A stretch of 64,000 nucleotides of DNA from positions 33,465,511-33,529,510 of the forward strand of contig NC_041016.1 in assembly GCF_004193775.1 (NCBI RefSeq), in the 5' to 3' direction. Shown here piece by piece: positions 44,691 to 56,759 of the stretch (position 1 is its first letter; each line of letters begins with the position of its first letter). The DNA comes from Glycine soja (taxonomy: Eukaryota > Streptophyta > Magnoliopsida > Fabales > Fabaceae). The translations under genes were made by a program, and so were the position numbers. The notes below the pieces were generated by a model that had not been told where the DNA came from, did not search any database, and saw only the letters and a program-made list of their open reading frames with translations.

Positions 44691-46937
44691 GGGCGTACAC
44701 ACACGTTTCATGAGAAACTTCCCAGAAGATCACCCCCATAACTATTCCAAGTCAAGCACATTTAACTATGAATTTCTTAAATTATGGGCTATCAAAAAAT
44801 AGATGCATCTTATTGGTATAGATAGTACCAATTAATTTCTTTAAGTCATCCTCTACTGTATAGTCTCATACATGTACAACTCTGGATCCCTTTCATTCTG
44901 ATGTGATTCGATCGAGTTGTTACATGCCCACCATTTTTCGCTTGGTTCATCCTTGAACCACACCGTCCTGGAAGAGATGTTTGCTTTGATACCATTTATA
45001 GCGCCTCTGATTTTGGACTTCTTGACGGCTTTCCCACTACGATACTTCACACAGTGACACTTCACTCAACATCCTTATTAGTCAAAACCCTCCATAGATA
45101 GCCCTTTTTGAGACCTAAAAAATCAGTTTTATCTACTTCCAGGATCAATGATTGACCCCACAAACCCACACGAGACTTTTCAGCATGCTTTATCCTCACT
45201 CACACGCGTTTCTAGAAACTTCCCAAAAGGTCACCTATCCCACAACTACTTCAAGCCAAGCACACTTAACTATGAAGTTCTTAAATGATGGACTATCAAA
45301 AAGTAGATGCATCTTATTGGTATAGGTAGTATCAATTAATTCTTTTAAGTCATCCTCGGTTGTACAATTTTATACCTGCACAACCTCTAGATCCCTCTCA
45401 TTCTAGTATAATTCGATTGGGGTGTTGCATGCCCACCAACTTTTGCCTGATTTATCCTTGAGTTACACCGTACTAGGAGAGAGGTTTGCTTTGATACAAT
45501 TTGTAACACCCTTGATTTTCAACTTCTCAAAAGCTTTCACATTACAAAACTTCAAGTAGTGGCACTTCACTCAACATTCTTCTTGGTCAGAACCCTCCAT
45601 AGGTAGCCCTTTCCGAGACCTCAAAAATCAGTTCTACTTGCTTTTAGGATCAATGTCTGACCCCACAAACCAACACGATACTTTTCAGTGTGCTTTGTCC
45701 TCACTCACATGCTTTTTGGGAGATTTCCCAAAAGGTCACCCATCACACAATTACTCCAAGCCAAGCACGCTTAACTATGAAATTCTTAGGTAATGGACTA
45801 TCAAAAAGTAGATGCATCTTATTAGTATAAGTAGAACCAATTAATTTCTTTAAGCCATCCTCAAATGTAGGATCCCATACCAGCACAACCTCTAGATCCC
45901 TCTTATTTTGGTGTAATTCGATCAAGGTGTTACATGCCCACTAACTTCCGCCTGGTTTGTCCTTGAACCACACTGTACTAAGAGAGAGATTTACTCTAAT
46001 ATCATTTGTAACACCCCTAATTTTCAAATTCTCAGAGGCTCTCACACTACAACATTTCACATGGTGGTACTTTACTTAATATCCTTGTGTGTCAGAACCC
46101 TCTATAGGTAGCCCTTTTCGAGACCTCAAAAATAAACTTTGTATGCTTCCAGGATCAATGATTGATCCCAGAAACCAACATGATACTTTTCAATGTGCTT
46201 TTTCCTCACACGCTTGCAGAGAAACTTCCTAAAAGGTCATCCATCCCATAACTAATCCAAGCCAAGCACGCTTAACTATGAAGTTCTTAAGTGATGGACT
46301 ATCAAAAAGTAAATGCATCTTATTGGTATAGGTAGTACCAATTAATTTCTTTAAGTAATCCTCAATTGTGCAGTATCATACCTGCACAACATGTAGATCC
46401 GTCTCATTCTAGTGTGATTTGATCAGGGTGTTACATGCCCACCAACTTCTACCTGGTTTGTCCTCGAGTCACATCGTACTGGGAGAGAGGTTTTCTCTGA
46501 TACCATTTGTAACCCCCCCTGATTTTCAACTTCTTAGAGGTTCTCACACTACTACATGTGGTGATACTTCACTCAACATCCTTGTTGGTCAGAACACTCC
46601 GTAGGTAGCCCTTTCCGAGAGCTCAGAAATCAGCTCTGCTTGCTTCTAGGATCAATGATTGACACCACAAACTCACATGATACTTTTTAGCATGTTTTTT
46701 CCTTACTCACATGCTTTTCAGGAAACTTCCCAAAAGGTCACACATCCTCATAACTATTCCAAGCCAAGCATGCTTAACTATGAAGTTCTTTAGTGATGGG
46801 CTATCAAAAAGTTGATGCATCTTATTAGTATAGGTAGTACCAATTAATTTCTTTTGGTCATACTCAATTGTACAATGTCATACCTGCACAATCTCTGGAT
46901 CTCTCTCATTCTGGTGTGGTTCAATCGAGGTGTTACA
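44690..46937 (-). mobile_element. Tandem Cassandra-type TRIM array
   Basis: Five minus-oriented LTRs (TGTAACACC...GGTGTTACA) at 46937-46508, 46435-46007, 45934-45502, 45429-44997 and a truncated 44934-44690 are separated by internal domains of 62-72 bp. Each internal domain starts with a TGGTATCAGAG-like primer site. LTRs of about 430 bp contain 5S-rRNA-derived sequence, the hallmark of Cassandra TRIMs. There are no coding sequences. The regular LTR-internal-LTR series suggests unequal recombination between LTRs. Confidence 0.85.
45734..45776 (-). promoter_or_regulatory. 5S rRNA-like internal promoter in a Cassandra LTR
   Basis: On the minus strand a box A-like AGTTAAGCGTGCTTGG (45776-45761) is followed after 16 nt by box C-like GATGGGTGACC (45744-45734). 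Sequence and spacing match plant 5S rRNA genes. Equivalent but more mutated boxes occur in the other four LTRs. Pol III activity is possible but unproven. Confidence 0.8.
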
Positions 46938-47371
46938 CCTACAACCACCTGCACAAAATCTTCTTCTTTTTTTCATATCAACTCACAAAATATTTGGCCC
47001 ACAACCTTTTTCGCACCCTAACCCGAGGAGGTCGTTGGATTTAACAAGAACCTCGATTCTCCAACGAGATCATCTACAAGATGCCATAATGTGATTCTCC
47101 CTAATCCTTTCAACAAAAACCTCAACGCCCACCCAAATGAGTCTTTTTATTTCTTTCTTCACTTTGATTCTCTAAGGTCTGCTGGCATTTCAAGTTAAAT
47201 TGGTTGTGCAATTTTGGAGATTTCAATTTGGGTGTAAGGTTTGTGATTTTCAATTTTAGAAAAAGAGGACTAGGGTTTGTGAAAGATGAAACTGTTACAT
47301 ATTGGAAAAAATTCAAGTCCCACATCGGCTAAAAATAAAGCCAAGATAGAATATATGAGTGAGGGACAACT
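46938..47371 (+). other. Spacer ending in a TRIM-like LTR remnant
   Basis: 46938-47285 is unclassified. From about 47310 (AAGTCCCACATCGGCTA...) it resembles a plant LTR that resumes at 53514 beyond the Athila-like insertion and ends at a TGGTATCAGAGC site (53581-53592). Shortly after, TGTTGGACGTGAGGGAGTGT (about 53662) looks like the start of a second LTR, so the internal domain would be only about 70 bp. Confidence 0.45.
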
Positions 47372-48474
47372 TAATGTGTCATTATTTTCTCCTATTTCTT
47401 AACCCTTTTTGTCACCAATTTAATTACTGATTAACTCTAATTGTCAAATTTATTATTCAGTTTTATCAATTGGGCCCACTTGACTAATTTGGTGTTTTTA
47501 ATTCAATTTCAGGATAATTATAAGCCATTGGGCTGAGCCAGATTGGACTGGAAGAGAGCAGACAATTTTATTAGATTTTGTCTAATTTCATTTTATTGCA
47601 TTTAGTTTTTATTTTGTTTTGGGCCAAAATAATGTAATCATGCCCAGTGACCTTTAAAAATAGCACAGCCTTGGGATTTGGGAGGATTCTATTCTTCAGG
47701 AGAGAATACCCAAGCTGAGTGCATGGAGTTTTAGGGTTTTACGTTTTTAGCTTTGTATTACTATTCACGTGAATTCATTTTCCATTTTCTGCTTTCAATT
47801 GCAATTTCGTTTTTGTTCCTTCTTCTGCCTTTAGTTTCATGTTCATTTTACGCTTCTAGTTTCATTTTCGTTTTCTGCCTTTAGCTTCACTTGCGTTTTC
47901 TGCTTTTGTTGAATTTATGTAAGGCTAAATTTCTAGTGTTTTTTCCTTCTGAGGATGAAGCATAACTCTCTTTGAGGTTCTGTTTTTAATGTTGCTCTCC
48001 TATCGGTTTTGCCTTCACCAATTAAGCCACATTCGTTACTGTTAATCTATGCACGCTTCGTGTTCGATTAATTGCCCTGTGCTTAAGTTACGTTTGTGCT
48101 TAATGAACAAGGGATTAATTGGTGTATGTGTTTCTTAATCACATATTGACAACCCTAAGTTGATTTTCGCTTAGTAAATTAAATTAGGGTTGGATTAAGT
48201 GGTTAACTGTTAGGGGTGAAATCCTCATAACCTAGGATAAGAGAATGGCTTTTGAATCAAGAGGAAACAACACGTTTTTTAATACTGTTAATTTTCTATT
48301 CCAGTCTGCTTGTTCTTTAATTCATAAAACAAACAACCCCCCCCCCAATTGTTACTGTTATAGCAAAGCATATTATGAACATTTGGTTAGTCATTGCTCG
48401 TTGGGAGATGACCTAGGATCACTTCCTAGTTACTGCAATCTAATGTTTATTTGATTCGGGTATGGCCTCGATCA
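47372..48474 (+). repeat. 5' LTR of Athila-like element
   Basis: Starts TAATGTGTCATT (the solo copy has TGATGTGTC) and ends CTCGATCA. Homologous to 52456-53508 and to the split solo LTR. Confidence 0.88.
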
Positions 48475-48478
48475 AATT

Positions 48479-48496
48479 TGGCACCGTTGTCGGGGA
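48479..48496 (+). promoter_or_regulatory. Primer binding site, tRNA-Asp type
   Basis: TGGCACCGTTGTCGGGGA lies 4 nt after the LTR, as in Athila elements (usual form TGGCGCCGTTGCCGGGGA). Confidence 0.85.
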
Positions 48497-49328
48497 GCAG
48501 TGGTCCAAAGGTTCATAATAGCTAGTGATTCGTGCTTTATGTTTAGTTGTTTTATGTTTAATTCTTTTGTTTAGTGTGTTCGTGTTGTGTTAGTGTGTTG
48601 TGTTAGTGCGTTGTTCTATTTCATTTGATGTTCTGTTTTGCAATTTAGTAGTACCCCTTGTTCAGCGCTTTCCCTGTTTCAGTTTTATGTTTTGCTGTGA
48701 ATAGTGCTTAGCAACGGAATTAGAGACTGATTTTGTGTTACTGTTCACACAGCATTACATTAGTGACTGAATTAGCGACGGTTGTTTACAATTTAATTGG
48801 TGATTTTTGTTTTGATAGTTAGGGTTGTTATTTTTGGCTGAATTTTTGTGTGGTAGGTTCTTTTGACTCATATTTTGTGTGAAAAATACCAGGAACACTT
48901 GGTGTGGCTGGATTTGAGAGATTCAAAAAAAATTCAGAACTTGTGTTTAGCAAAACTTCAAACGGCCATAACTTTTGTTCCGGGTATCAGAATGACTATT
49001 ATTATATATGTATTTGGGGTAGAAAAAAATTTCCCATACTATGTAAACCCATCAGAGCTTGGTTGAGGTCTCTAACTAGCCAAAATTTCATGTTTACTAG
49101 TTTTTTTATTTTTCAAGTATTATTGTTCTATTTTTCTAAACTTTCCTTAGGCAGTTTCCATAGTTAGACTTTGAATTTTTATCTGAAAATTTTTGTGCTA
49201 TCTTTTCAGGATTTTAGGGTGCTTCTCACAAAATTTCAGCTCATTTGGATATTGTTTGAGTATAGCTATAGTTTTAACCCACCTCTTTTGCCCTGTTTGA
49301 GAAACACATGAACTGCTGCATATAGTGC
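48497..49328 (+). other. Athila-like 5' leader
   Basis: No supported gene; untranslated leader between PBS and gag. Confidence 0.65.
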
Positions 49329-50498
49329 ATGACTAGAGACAATCCAGGTGACTTACAACCCTTTGATCCTGAAATAGATAGAACATTTCATAGATTAGTT
49401 AGACATAGTGTGCATCTTGATTTCCCTAAACATTTTGTGCCTTTTGAGCATCCCAAGCATTCTGTTACTAGTGAGTATGAGCATTCTGTTGTTGGTAATT
49501 TTGAACATCCTGATTTTGAGCATTATAATTTTGAACATTCTGATTTTGAGTATTCCACTACCAATTTTCATACTGAAAATATGGCTCAACCTCCACCTCG
49601 TGAGAGGACTCTAAGGAAAATGGTTGCACCTGATTTCACTTATGAAAGCTTGTGCATTCAATACCCTAATGAGGATGTCCCATATGTTCTTAAAACTGGA
49701 CTGATCCACTTGTTGCCCAAGTTTCATGGTCTTGCAGGTGAAGACCCTCATAAACATTTGAAAGAATTCCATATTGTCTGCTCCACCATGAAACCTCCAG
49801 ATGTCCAAGAAGATCACATCTTTCTGAAGGCCTTTCCTCATTCTTTGGAGGGAGTGGCAAAAGATTGGCTATACTACCTTACTCCAAGGTCCATTACGAG
49901 CTGGGATGACCTAAAGAGAGTGTTCTTAAAGAAATTTTTCCCTGCTTCTAGGACCACTGCCATTAGAAAGCATATTTCAGGCATCAGGCAACTCAGTGGA
50001 GAAAGCCTATATAAATACTTGGAAAGATTCAAAAAATTATGCGCCAATTGCCTTCACCACCAGATTTGTGAGCAACTTCTTCTCCAATATTTTTATGAAG
50101 GACTTAGTAACATGGAGAGAAGTATGATTGATGCTGCCAGTGGCGCAGCCTTTGGAGACATGACCCCTGCTAAAGCCAGGAATTTAATTGAGAAGATGGC
50201 TTCCAACTCCCAACAATTTAGTGCCAGAAATGATGCTATTGTCATTAAAGGAGTGCATGAGGTAGCCACGAATTCATCTTCATCAACTGAAACTAAGAAG
50301 CTTGAGCGTAAACTAGATGCCTTGGTTAACCTGGTAACCAAGCTGGCCATGAATCAGAAATCTATACCTATCGCAAGAGTCTGTGGTTTATGCTCCTCTA
50401 CCGACCACCATACAGACCTTTGCCCTTCTATGCAGCAATTTGGAGCAATTGAGCAGCCTGAAGCTTATGCTGCAAACATTTACAATAGACCTCCTTAA
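49329..50498 (+). pseudogene. gag: Athila-like gag (5' part of a broken gag-pol)
   Basis: The 389-codon frame begins MTRDNPGDLQPFDPEIDRTF. Residues 40-85 carry FEHPxFEH-type repeats. The Gag core spans about 115-290 (LIHLLPKFHGLAGEDPHKHL, FPHSLEGVAKDWLYYL, FLKKFFPASRTTAIRK). A CX2CX4HX4C zinc knuckle starts at C352 (CGLCSSTDHHTDLC). The frame stops at TAA soon after, where related elements continue into a Gln-rich linker. Further TAG/TAA codons at former Gln positions follow (50509 on), plus a one-base deletion near 50850, so it cannot make full Gag-Pol. Confidence 0.85.
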
Positions 50499-51181
50499 CC
50501 TCGGTAGCAAAATCAACCATAGCAGAACAATTATGACCTCTCCAGCAACAGATGCAATCCCGGATGGAGGAATCACCTAAATCTCAGATGGTCTAGCCCT
50601 CAACAACAACAACAGCAACCTGCTCCTTCCTTCCAAAATGCTTCTGGTCCAAGCAGGCCATACGTTCCTCCTCCAATGCAACAATAGCAACAGCCACAGC
50701 AACAACGACAATAACAACAATAGAGACAACAATCAACTGAGGCCCCTTCTCAACCTTCCTTAGAGGAGTTAGTGAGGCAAATGACAATACAAAATATGCA
50801 GTTTCACCAAAAGACAAGAGCCTCCATTCAGATTTTGACAAATCAGATGGGCAGATGGCCACTCAGTTGAACCAAGCTCAGTCCCAAAACTCTGACAAGC
50901 TGCCTTCTCAAGCTGTGCAGAATCTGAGAAACGTGAGTGTCATCACTTTGAGGTTTGGTAAGCAAACTGAAGTGCCTATCCCAATAGCAGATCTGACACC
51001 TGAAAGAGAGAATGAGATAGATGCACAAAAGAGATAGCCTCCTGACCATGAAGGACCTTCTTCTAGCAATTCTGATGTACGACAGCCTCCTATTCCTCTT
51101 CCATTTCCACCTAGAGTAATTCCTAAAAAAAAAGATGGAAGAGGTAAATAAGGAGATCTTAGAGACTTTCAGAAGGCAGAA
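50499..51181 (+). pseudogene. Athila-like Gag-Pol linker, stop-riddled
   Basis: Continuation of the same reading as QQQ-rich linker (SSNRCNPGWRNH, PSLEELVRQMTIQN). It is interrupted by several TAA/TAG codons and a frameshift near 50850, then QLNQAQSQNSDKLPSQAVQN and further stops near 51036 and 51148. Confidence 0.75.
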
Positions 51182-52456
51182 ATGAATATCCCTCTGCTGG
51201 ATGCCCTCAAACAGATTCCAAGATATGCCAAGTTTTTAAAGGAACAGTGCACCCACAAGAGGAAGCTTAAGGGAAATGAAAGAATTAGCATGGGCAGAAA
51301 CGTGTCCGCATTGATAGGTAAATTTGTTCCTCACATTCCTCATAAATGTAAAGACCTAGGTACTTTCTGTGTACCTTGCACTATTAGGAACAACAATTTA
51401 AAGAATGCCATGCTAGACTTAGAAGCATCAGTGAGTGTCATGCCTCTGTCTATTTTCAATTCTTTATCTCTTGGACCTTTGCAATCCACAGATGTGGTAA
51501 TTTATTTGGCAAATAGAAGTGTTTCTTACCCTGCAGGTTTCATAGAGGATGTACTGGTGATGGTTGGTGAACTTATTTTCCCTACTGATTTTTATGTTCT
51601 TGATATGGAAGAGGGATTCTCCCATGGTTCAATTCCAATTATTTTAGGCAGACCATTTATGAAAACAGCCCGAACCAAAATAGATGATTATGCAGGCACA
51701 TTGTTTATGGAATTTGGTGATATTCTTGTTCATTTTAACATTCTTGATGCCATGAAACATCCATTTGAAGATCATTCTGTTTTTCGTGCTGAGATACTTG
51801 ATCAACTTGTTGATGAATATATGTTTGATGTTTTTTCTATGCATGGTAACAAACATCCATTTGAGTCTGATCTACATAATTGTCATCTTTCATGCATTGA
51901 ATCTGAGGTTGAATTGGATCCTGAATCTGATCTTTATGCTGACAGTAATGTTGAATTTGAGCCTGGTTCTGATTTGTTGGGTGTTGTACCTTTTGATGTT
52001 GATTTTGTAGAATCAGAATGCACTAACCCTGTTGTAGGAAATACACATGCTTCTTATTTGCTTTATGAGATGCAGGTTGAAGAACCTTCCTCTTCTCCTA
52101 CCCCGGTTCCTCCCACTGTTCAGCCATCACCCACACCAGAGTTGAAGCCCTTACCAGAAAACCTCAAGTATGCTTATTTAAAAGACAACAAAAAATTTCC
52201 AGTAATCATCCCTGCTTCCCTTGCTGCTGAGCAAGAGGACAAATTGCTGCTAGTGCTCAAGAAGCACAACAAAGCCATTGGATGGACTTTAGCAGACATT
52301 CCTGGTATTAGCCCCTCTACCTGCATGCATAGAATACTTTTAGAGGATGGAGTTAATCCAGTGAGGCAACCACAGTGGCGACTCAACCCCATCATTCTAG
52401 ACGTGGTAAAAAAGGAAGTGACCAAGCTCTTACAGGCCGAATGGGTGAGTCTAGTC
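51182..52456 (+). pseudogene. Athila-like protease and RT start, truncated
   Basis: The frame is open for 429 codons. Residues 1-60 are the pre-protease segment (MNIPLLDALKQIPRYAKFLK). The aspartic protease lies around residues 75-180: the catalytic DLGA is DLEA (D79-A82), followed by SVSVMPLSIF and IPIILGRPFM. An acidic spacer leads to the RT N-terminus (NKAIGWTLADIPGISPSTC, NPVRQPQWRLNP, ending KLLQAEW). The sequence then crosses a deletion junction at about 52450 into LTR sequence. The Gly-to-Glu change should abolish protease activity. Confidence 0.85.
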
Positions 52457-53508
52457 CAATTTAATTACTGATTAACTCTAATTGTCAAATTTATTATTCA
52501 GTTTTATCAATTGGGCCCACTTGACTAATTTGGTGTTTTTAATTCAATTTCCGGATAATTATAAGCAATTGGGCTGAGCCAAATTGGACATGAAGAGAGC
52601 AGACAATTTTATTAGATTTCGTCTAATTTCATTTTATTGCGTTTAGTTTTTATTTCATTTGGGCCAAAATAATGTAATCAGTCCCAGTGACTTTGAGTGA
52701 CCTTTAAAAACAACACAGCCTTGGGATTCGGGAGGATTCTATTCTTCAGAAGAGAATACCCAAGATGAGTGCATGGAGTTTTAGGGTTTTACGTTTTTAG
52801 CTTTGTATTACTATTCACGTGAATTCATTTTCCATTTTCTGCTTTCAATTGCAATTTCATTTTTGTTCCTTCTTCTGCCTTTAGTTTCATTTTCATTTTC
52901 TGCTTCTAGTTTCATTTTCGTTTTCTACCTTTAGTTTCACTTGTGTTTTCTGCTTTTGTTGAATTTATGGAAGGCTAAATTTCTAGTGTTGTTTCCTTCT
53001 AAGAATGAAGCATAACTCTCTTTGAGGTTCTGTTTTTAATGTTGCTCTCCTATTGGTTTCCCCTTCACCAATTAACCCACATTCGTTACTGTTAATCTAT
53101 GCACGCTTCGTGTTCGATTAATTGCCTCTGTGCTTAAGTTATGTTCGTGCTTAATGAACAAGGGATTAATTGGTGTATGTGTTGCTTAATCACATATTGA
53201 CAACCCTAAGTTGATTTTCGCTTAGTAAATTAAATTAGGGTTGAATTAAGTGGTTAACTGTTAGGGGTGAAATCCTAATGGCTTCTGAATCAAGAGGAAA
53301 CAACACGTTTTTTAATACTGTTAATTTTTTATTCCAGTCTGCTTGTTCTTTAATTCATAAAACAAACAACCCGCCCCCCCAATTGTTACTGTTATAGCAA
53401 AGCATATTATGAACATTTGGTTAGTCATTGCTCGTTGGGAGACGACCTAGGATCACTTCCTAGTTACTGCAATCTAATGTTTACTTGATTTGGGTACGGC
53501 CTCGATCA
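52456..53508 (+). repeat. 3' LTR of Athila-like element, 5'-truncated
   Basis: Matches the 5' LTR from CCAATTTAATTACTG onward, lacking about the first 45-50 bp. Indels against the 5' LTR include an ~11-bp insertion near 52690 and loss of about 18 bp near 53278. Confidence 0.88.
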
Positions 53509-53513
53509 CAACC

Positions 53514-55135
53514 CTCACCTCATGAGCTAGTTTTTTGGGGTTGAATTAGGCTTAAACTTACATTCTTAAGAATCTAAGATGGTATCAGAGCATATTCAAG
53601 ATTAATCTAAAGGGATACCCACCATTGTCATCCATGCACCAAGCCCAAAAAGTGTTGGACGTGAGGGAGTGTACTCAATTGTACATTGTTGCTTCTTTTT
53701 TATTTTTCATTTTATGGAAGCTTTTAGCCACCAGTATTTAATTATCATAAACGATGTTAACTTCAAACTAAAGGAAGGACCATTTTGAACATTTTCAAAA
53801 AGATAAATGACCAAAATAAACTTTTTAAAAGATAAAAGACTAAAATAAACCAAAAAAAATAAGATGAAAGATCAAATAGATCATTTAACCTTTTAAAAAT
53901 CATATTAGAGTGATTTCTAAATTGGTTTATTACAATAACAATATATTTAAATTAAACTTTATTTCCTATTCCTAATCCTATCATTCCTATGTATTCAATT
54001 TTATCAATGTATAAAATTGTAAATACTAAGCAAAGTTCATTCCAGAGCTAAGGTCCACTTTTCCTTTTAGGCTTAGCACATAAAATGCAAGTTTTTTTTT
54101 GGTTATATTGGAGTTGTAGTGTTAGTTGTGGTAATTGGTTTCAATATCATTGTTCAACCACTTTTCATAAGGTTGGTTGTGTAACTTGTGTTCAATTTTC
54201 TCTTCACTGGGTTGTGGCCATAGTTTTCAATGGTTCATGGCCTCTCACAAACTCTTTTTATGTCTTCAATCCTTGTTCTTTCTTGGATATTCAAAATTAA
54301 ACCAAATTGTTTATAAACTGTTAAATCGATCCAAAAAAAGAAAAAAATTGTTTAAACTTAAAATAGTCAAAACTAAATATTTAAAAAATTGCATACTTTT
54401 TACGATTTGATTTGATTTTCGAATCTTGTTATAAAAAACCGAATCTTACCAAACAATCTATATATTGTGATTATATTTTTTAATTGTGGTAATTAGTAAT
54501 AAGTATTATATAATTTATTGATCTTCCTTTGTTTTATAATCAAGATGAATATTTTACTTTTATGTGTTAAAAAATAGTGGTAAACATCAAGTGATGCACG
54601 AACTATTATTATGTTACAAAAAGAATTTGTAGTTTCATTTTATATTAATGCTAAACAGAAGTGAAAATAATAATTTTCAACTAAAATATGTTAAAAAATT
54701 TATAAAAATAAATTCACTTTTAAAATTATATTTCATAATAATGATGTAAGTTTAGTTAATAGATTTTAAATTATGATAATATATTAAAAAAATATAAAAC
54801 CATAAAACCTAATTGAATCAAACCACAAAAGATTGATTTGGTTTGCTTCAAATTTGGTGTTGTATTAAAATTGAATGAAACTGAACCACATCTTTATTTT
54901 ATGTTTTATTTGGATGACTTTTGTCTAAAAGGCGAATCAAACCGCATTCTGAACACCCTTAGCTCTATCCATCTTTGTTCTTCCAATGAGATCATGTAGC
55001 AAGTTTTCCTATATTTTGTAGTCTTGTTCCATTAAGACATTTAGGGCTCAATCGTAAGTGAGGTCCCAAACAAATTTTCAGAGATTCTTTTACTTTAAAT
55101 AATTACTCCAATATTATTTTTATTTTAAGAAACTA

Positions 55136-55182
<47 letters not shown>

Positions 55183-55346
55183 TATATATATATGATCTTT
55201 TTTGTTTTAAAAAACTAATTTTTTTATTGATGAATCTAAAGCTTGAGCTTTAATTGTTTTATTCTTGGGCTGGGCTAGGACATTAATCTCCAAAGATTTT
55301 AAAATTTAATGTGTTAACATAAATGAACACATGAGCATGTACCAGA
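53514..55346. other. TRIM-like LTR remnant then AT-rich DNA
   Basis: 53514-53680 continues the TRIM-like LTR, including a TGGTATCAGAGC primer site at 53581. The rest is AT-rich without genes or clear element ends; a (TA)n tract lies at 55138-55192. Confidence 0.55.
55138..55192. repeat. (TA)n microsatellite
   Basis: TA units interrupted once by CACA. Confidence 0.95.
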
Positions 55347-55351
55347 CATTG

Positions 55352-56340
55352 TGATGCAATCCTCCCTAGGAAGGGACCAGTCACTAGAGCCATAAGCAAG
55401 AGGCTCCAAGAGGATTGGGCTAGAGCTGCTAAAGAAGGCCCTAGGATTCTCATGAACCTCAGGGTAGATTTCTGAGCCCATGGGCCAACGTTGGATCCAA
55501 TTATCTTTGTACATATTAGACTAGGATGTCATTATATTTGGTCATTGTATTTAGGGCTCCATAATGTAGGTAGGGTACCCTAGAAATATAGGATTTTTCA
55601 GCCCTTGTATTTTAGGGCACCTAGACTAGTTTTTGTATTAGGGGTAGTTTTGTAATTTCACATGCACTAAGTGAATATTTGATGTGTGTAGTTGGAAATC
55701 AATTTAATTGAATTGGTTGAAGCCCAATCCAATTAAATTTTAGAGGGGGAGGTGAGCATTTGCTTACTACACCCCATTGCCACATCATATAGTCACACTT
55801 TGTGCATGTCCTTCATGCTTAACATGTCTCATGACACCTAAGCACACTTAGTGGAAAATCTTGGAATTGATCTTGGATTAGTGGGCTAAACCATAACAAA
55901 AATTCACTAATCATAATTAGTGAAATTTTGGCTCCAAAGTTTGGCTCCACAAATTCAATTTCAAATTCAAGTGAAATTTGAATTGAAATTCAAATTTCCC
56001 TCCAAATTTGTGTGACACTTAGGCTATAAATAGAGGTCATGTGTGTGCATTTTTTTGAACTTTGATCATTTGAATATTAAACTTTAGATTTCAGAGCTCT
56101 TTTAGAGCACAAAACTTCGTGCTCTTCTCTCCCGCTCCCTTCATTCATCTCCTTTTTCCTCCAAGCTCTTATCCATGGCCTCCTATGATGATGAGCTTCT
56201 TCTAGACTCATCTTCTCCTTGAAGTGGCGTTTCCTCTCTCTCTTCCTTCTCCATTCCGCTGCCATTCATCTTCCAAGAAGCAAAGGAATCCATTGATGAA
56301 GAAGATCCTAGGCCTACTAGCTCCAATGGAGCTTACATCA
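55352..56340 (+). mobile_element. Copia solo LTR
   Basis: TGATGCAATCC...GCTTACATCA, 989 bp, with a perfect target duplication CATTG (55347-55351 and 56341-56345). TATA box GGCTATAAATAGAG near 56024. It is the same family as the minus-oriented LTR at 57130-58089, where the adjoining primer site identifies it as copia. Confidence 0.88.
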
Positions 56341-56531
56341 CATTGCGAGAGATTAGGTGCTTGGAAAAAAGGAGAACACCAAGACTAATGTACCATTGAT
56401 TACTCCCCAATGAGCTCTCTCCGAGGCATAATTTTAAAAAAAATGAATTAATAATTGATCCGGTAAAGACACTAAATCACTATTCAATGATGGTCAAATT
56501 AGCATGTCACTAATTAAATCATATGACCAGG

Positions 56532-56680
56532 TGTCATACCCTAATTTCGTTCGGGGACCATTGTTTGTTGGCATGCGACTTTCGCTTGACCACCTCAAAA
56601 TGTTTAACACCCATCGTTGGGGAATCGGTAAAGTCCAAGATGTTTCGAGAAGAAACCGGTCAAAAACACCCCTATGTTTA
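56532..56680 (+). mobile_element. Fragment of second Tat-like element's 5' LTR
   Basis: TGTCATACCCTAATTTCG and the following ~140 bp closely match the 3' LTR start at 61733. The rest of this LTR is replaced by the truncated copia element. Confidence 0.8.
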
Positions 56681-56699
56681 GTCATAGTAATTGTCACAT

Positions 56700-56744
56700 C
56701 ATGTTTAGTCATAGTAATTGTGACAATTACTATGACTAAACATG
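56700..56744. repeat. Perfect 45-nt palindrome
   Basis: Two 22-nt arms, exactly complementary, around a single central base. A third partial direct copy of one arm lies at 56674-56695. It sits at the junction between Tat-like LTR and copia sequence. Confidence 0.92.
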
Positions 56745-56759
56745 ACTCTAAGACAACAT

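Larger units (their letters stand above)
47372..53508 (+). mobile_element. Athila-like Ty3/gypsy element, internally deleted
   Basis: The 5' LTR (47372-48474) is followed by a tRNA-Asp-like PBS, gag, protease and the start of RT. The sequence then jumps into a 5'-truncated second LTR (about 52456-53508). The flanks CAACT (47367-47371) and CAACC (53509-53513) match at four of five bases. RT beyond its first residues, RNase H, integrase and any env-like ORF are missing, so it is dead. Gag-Pol is riddled with stops. Confidence 0.9.

Noticed and set aside
45734..45776. Functional 5S rRNA gene
   Set aside because: Only the internal promoter-like part is conserved. The rest of the 120-nt 5S sequence is diverged and it sits in a TRIM LTR.
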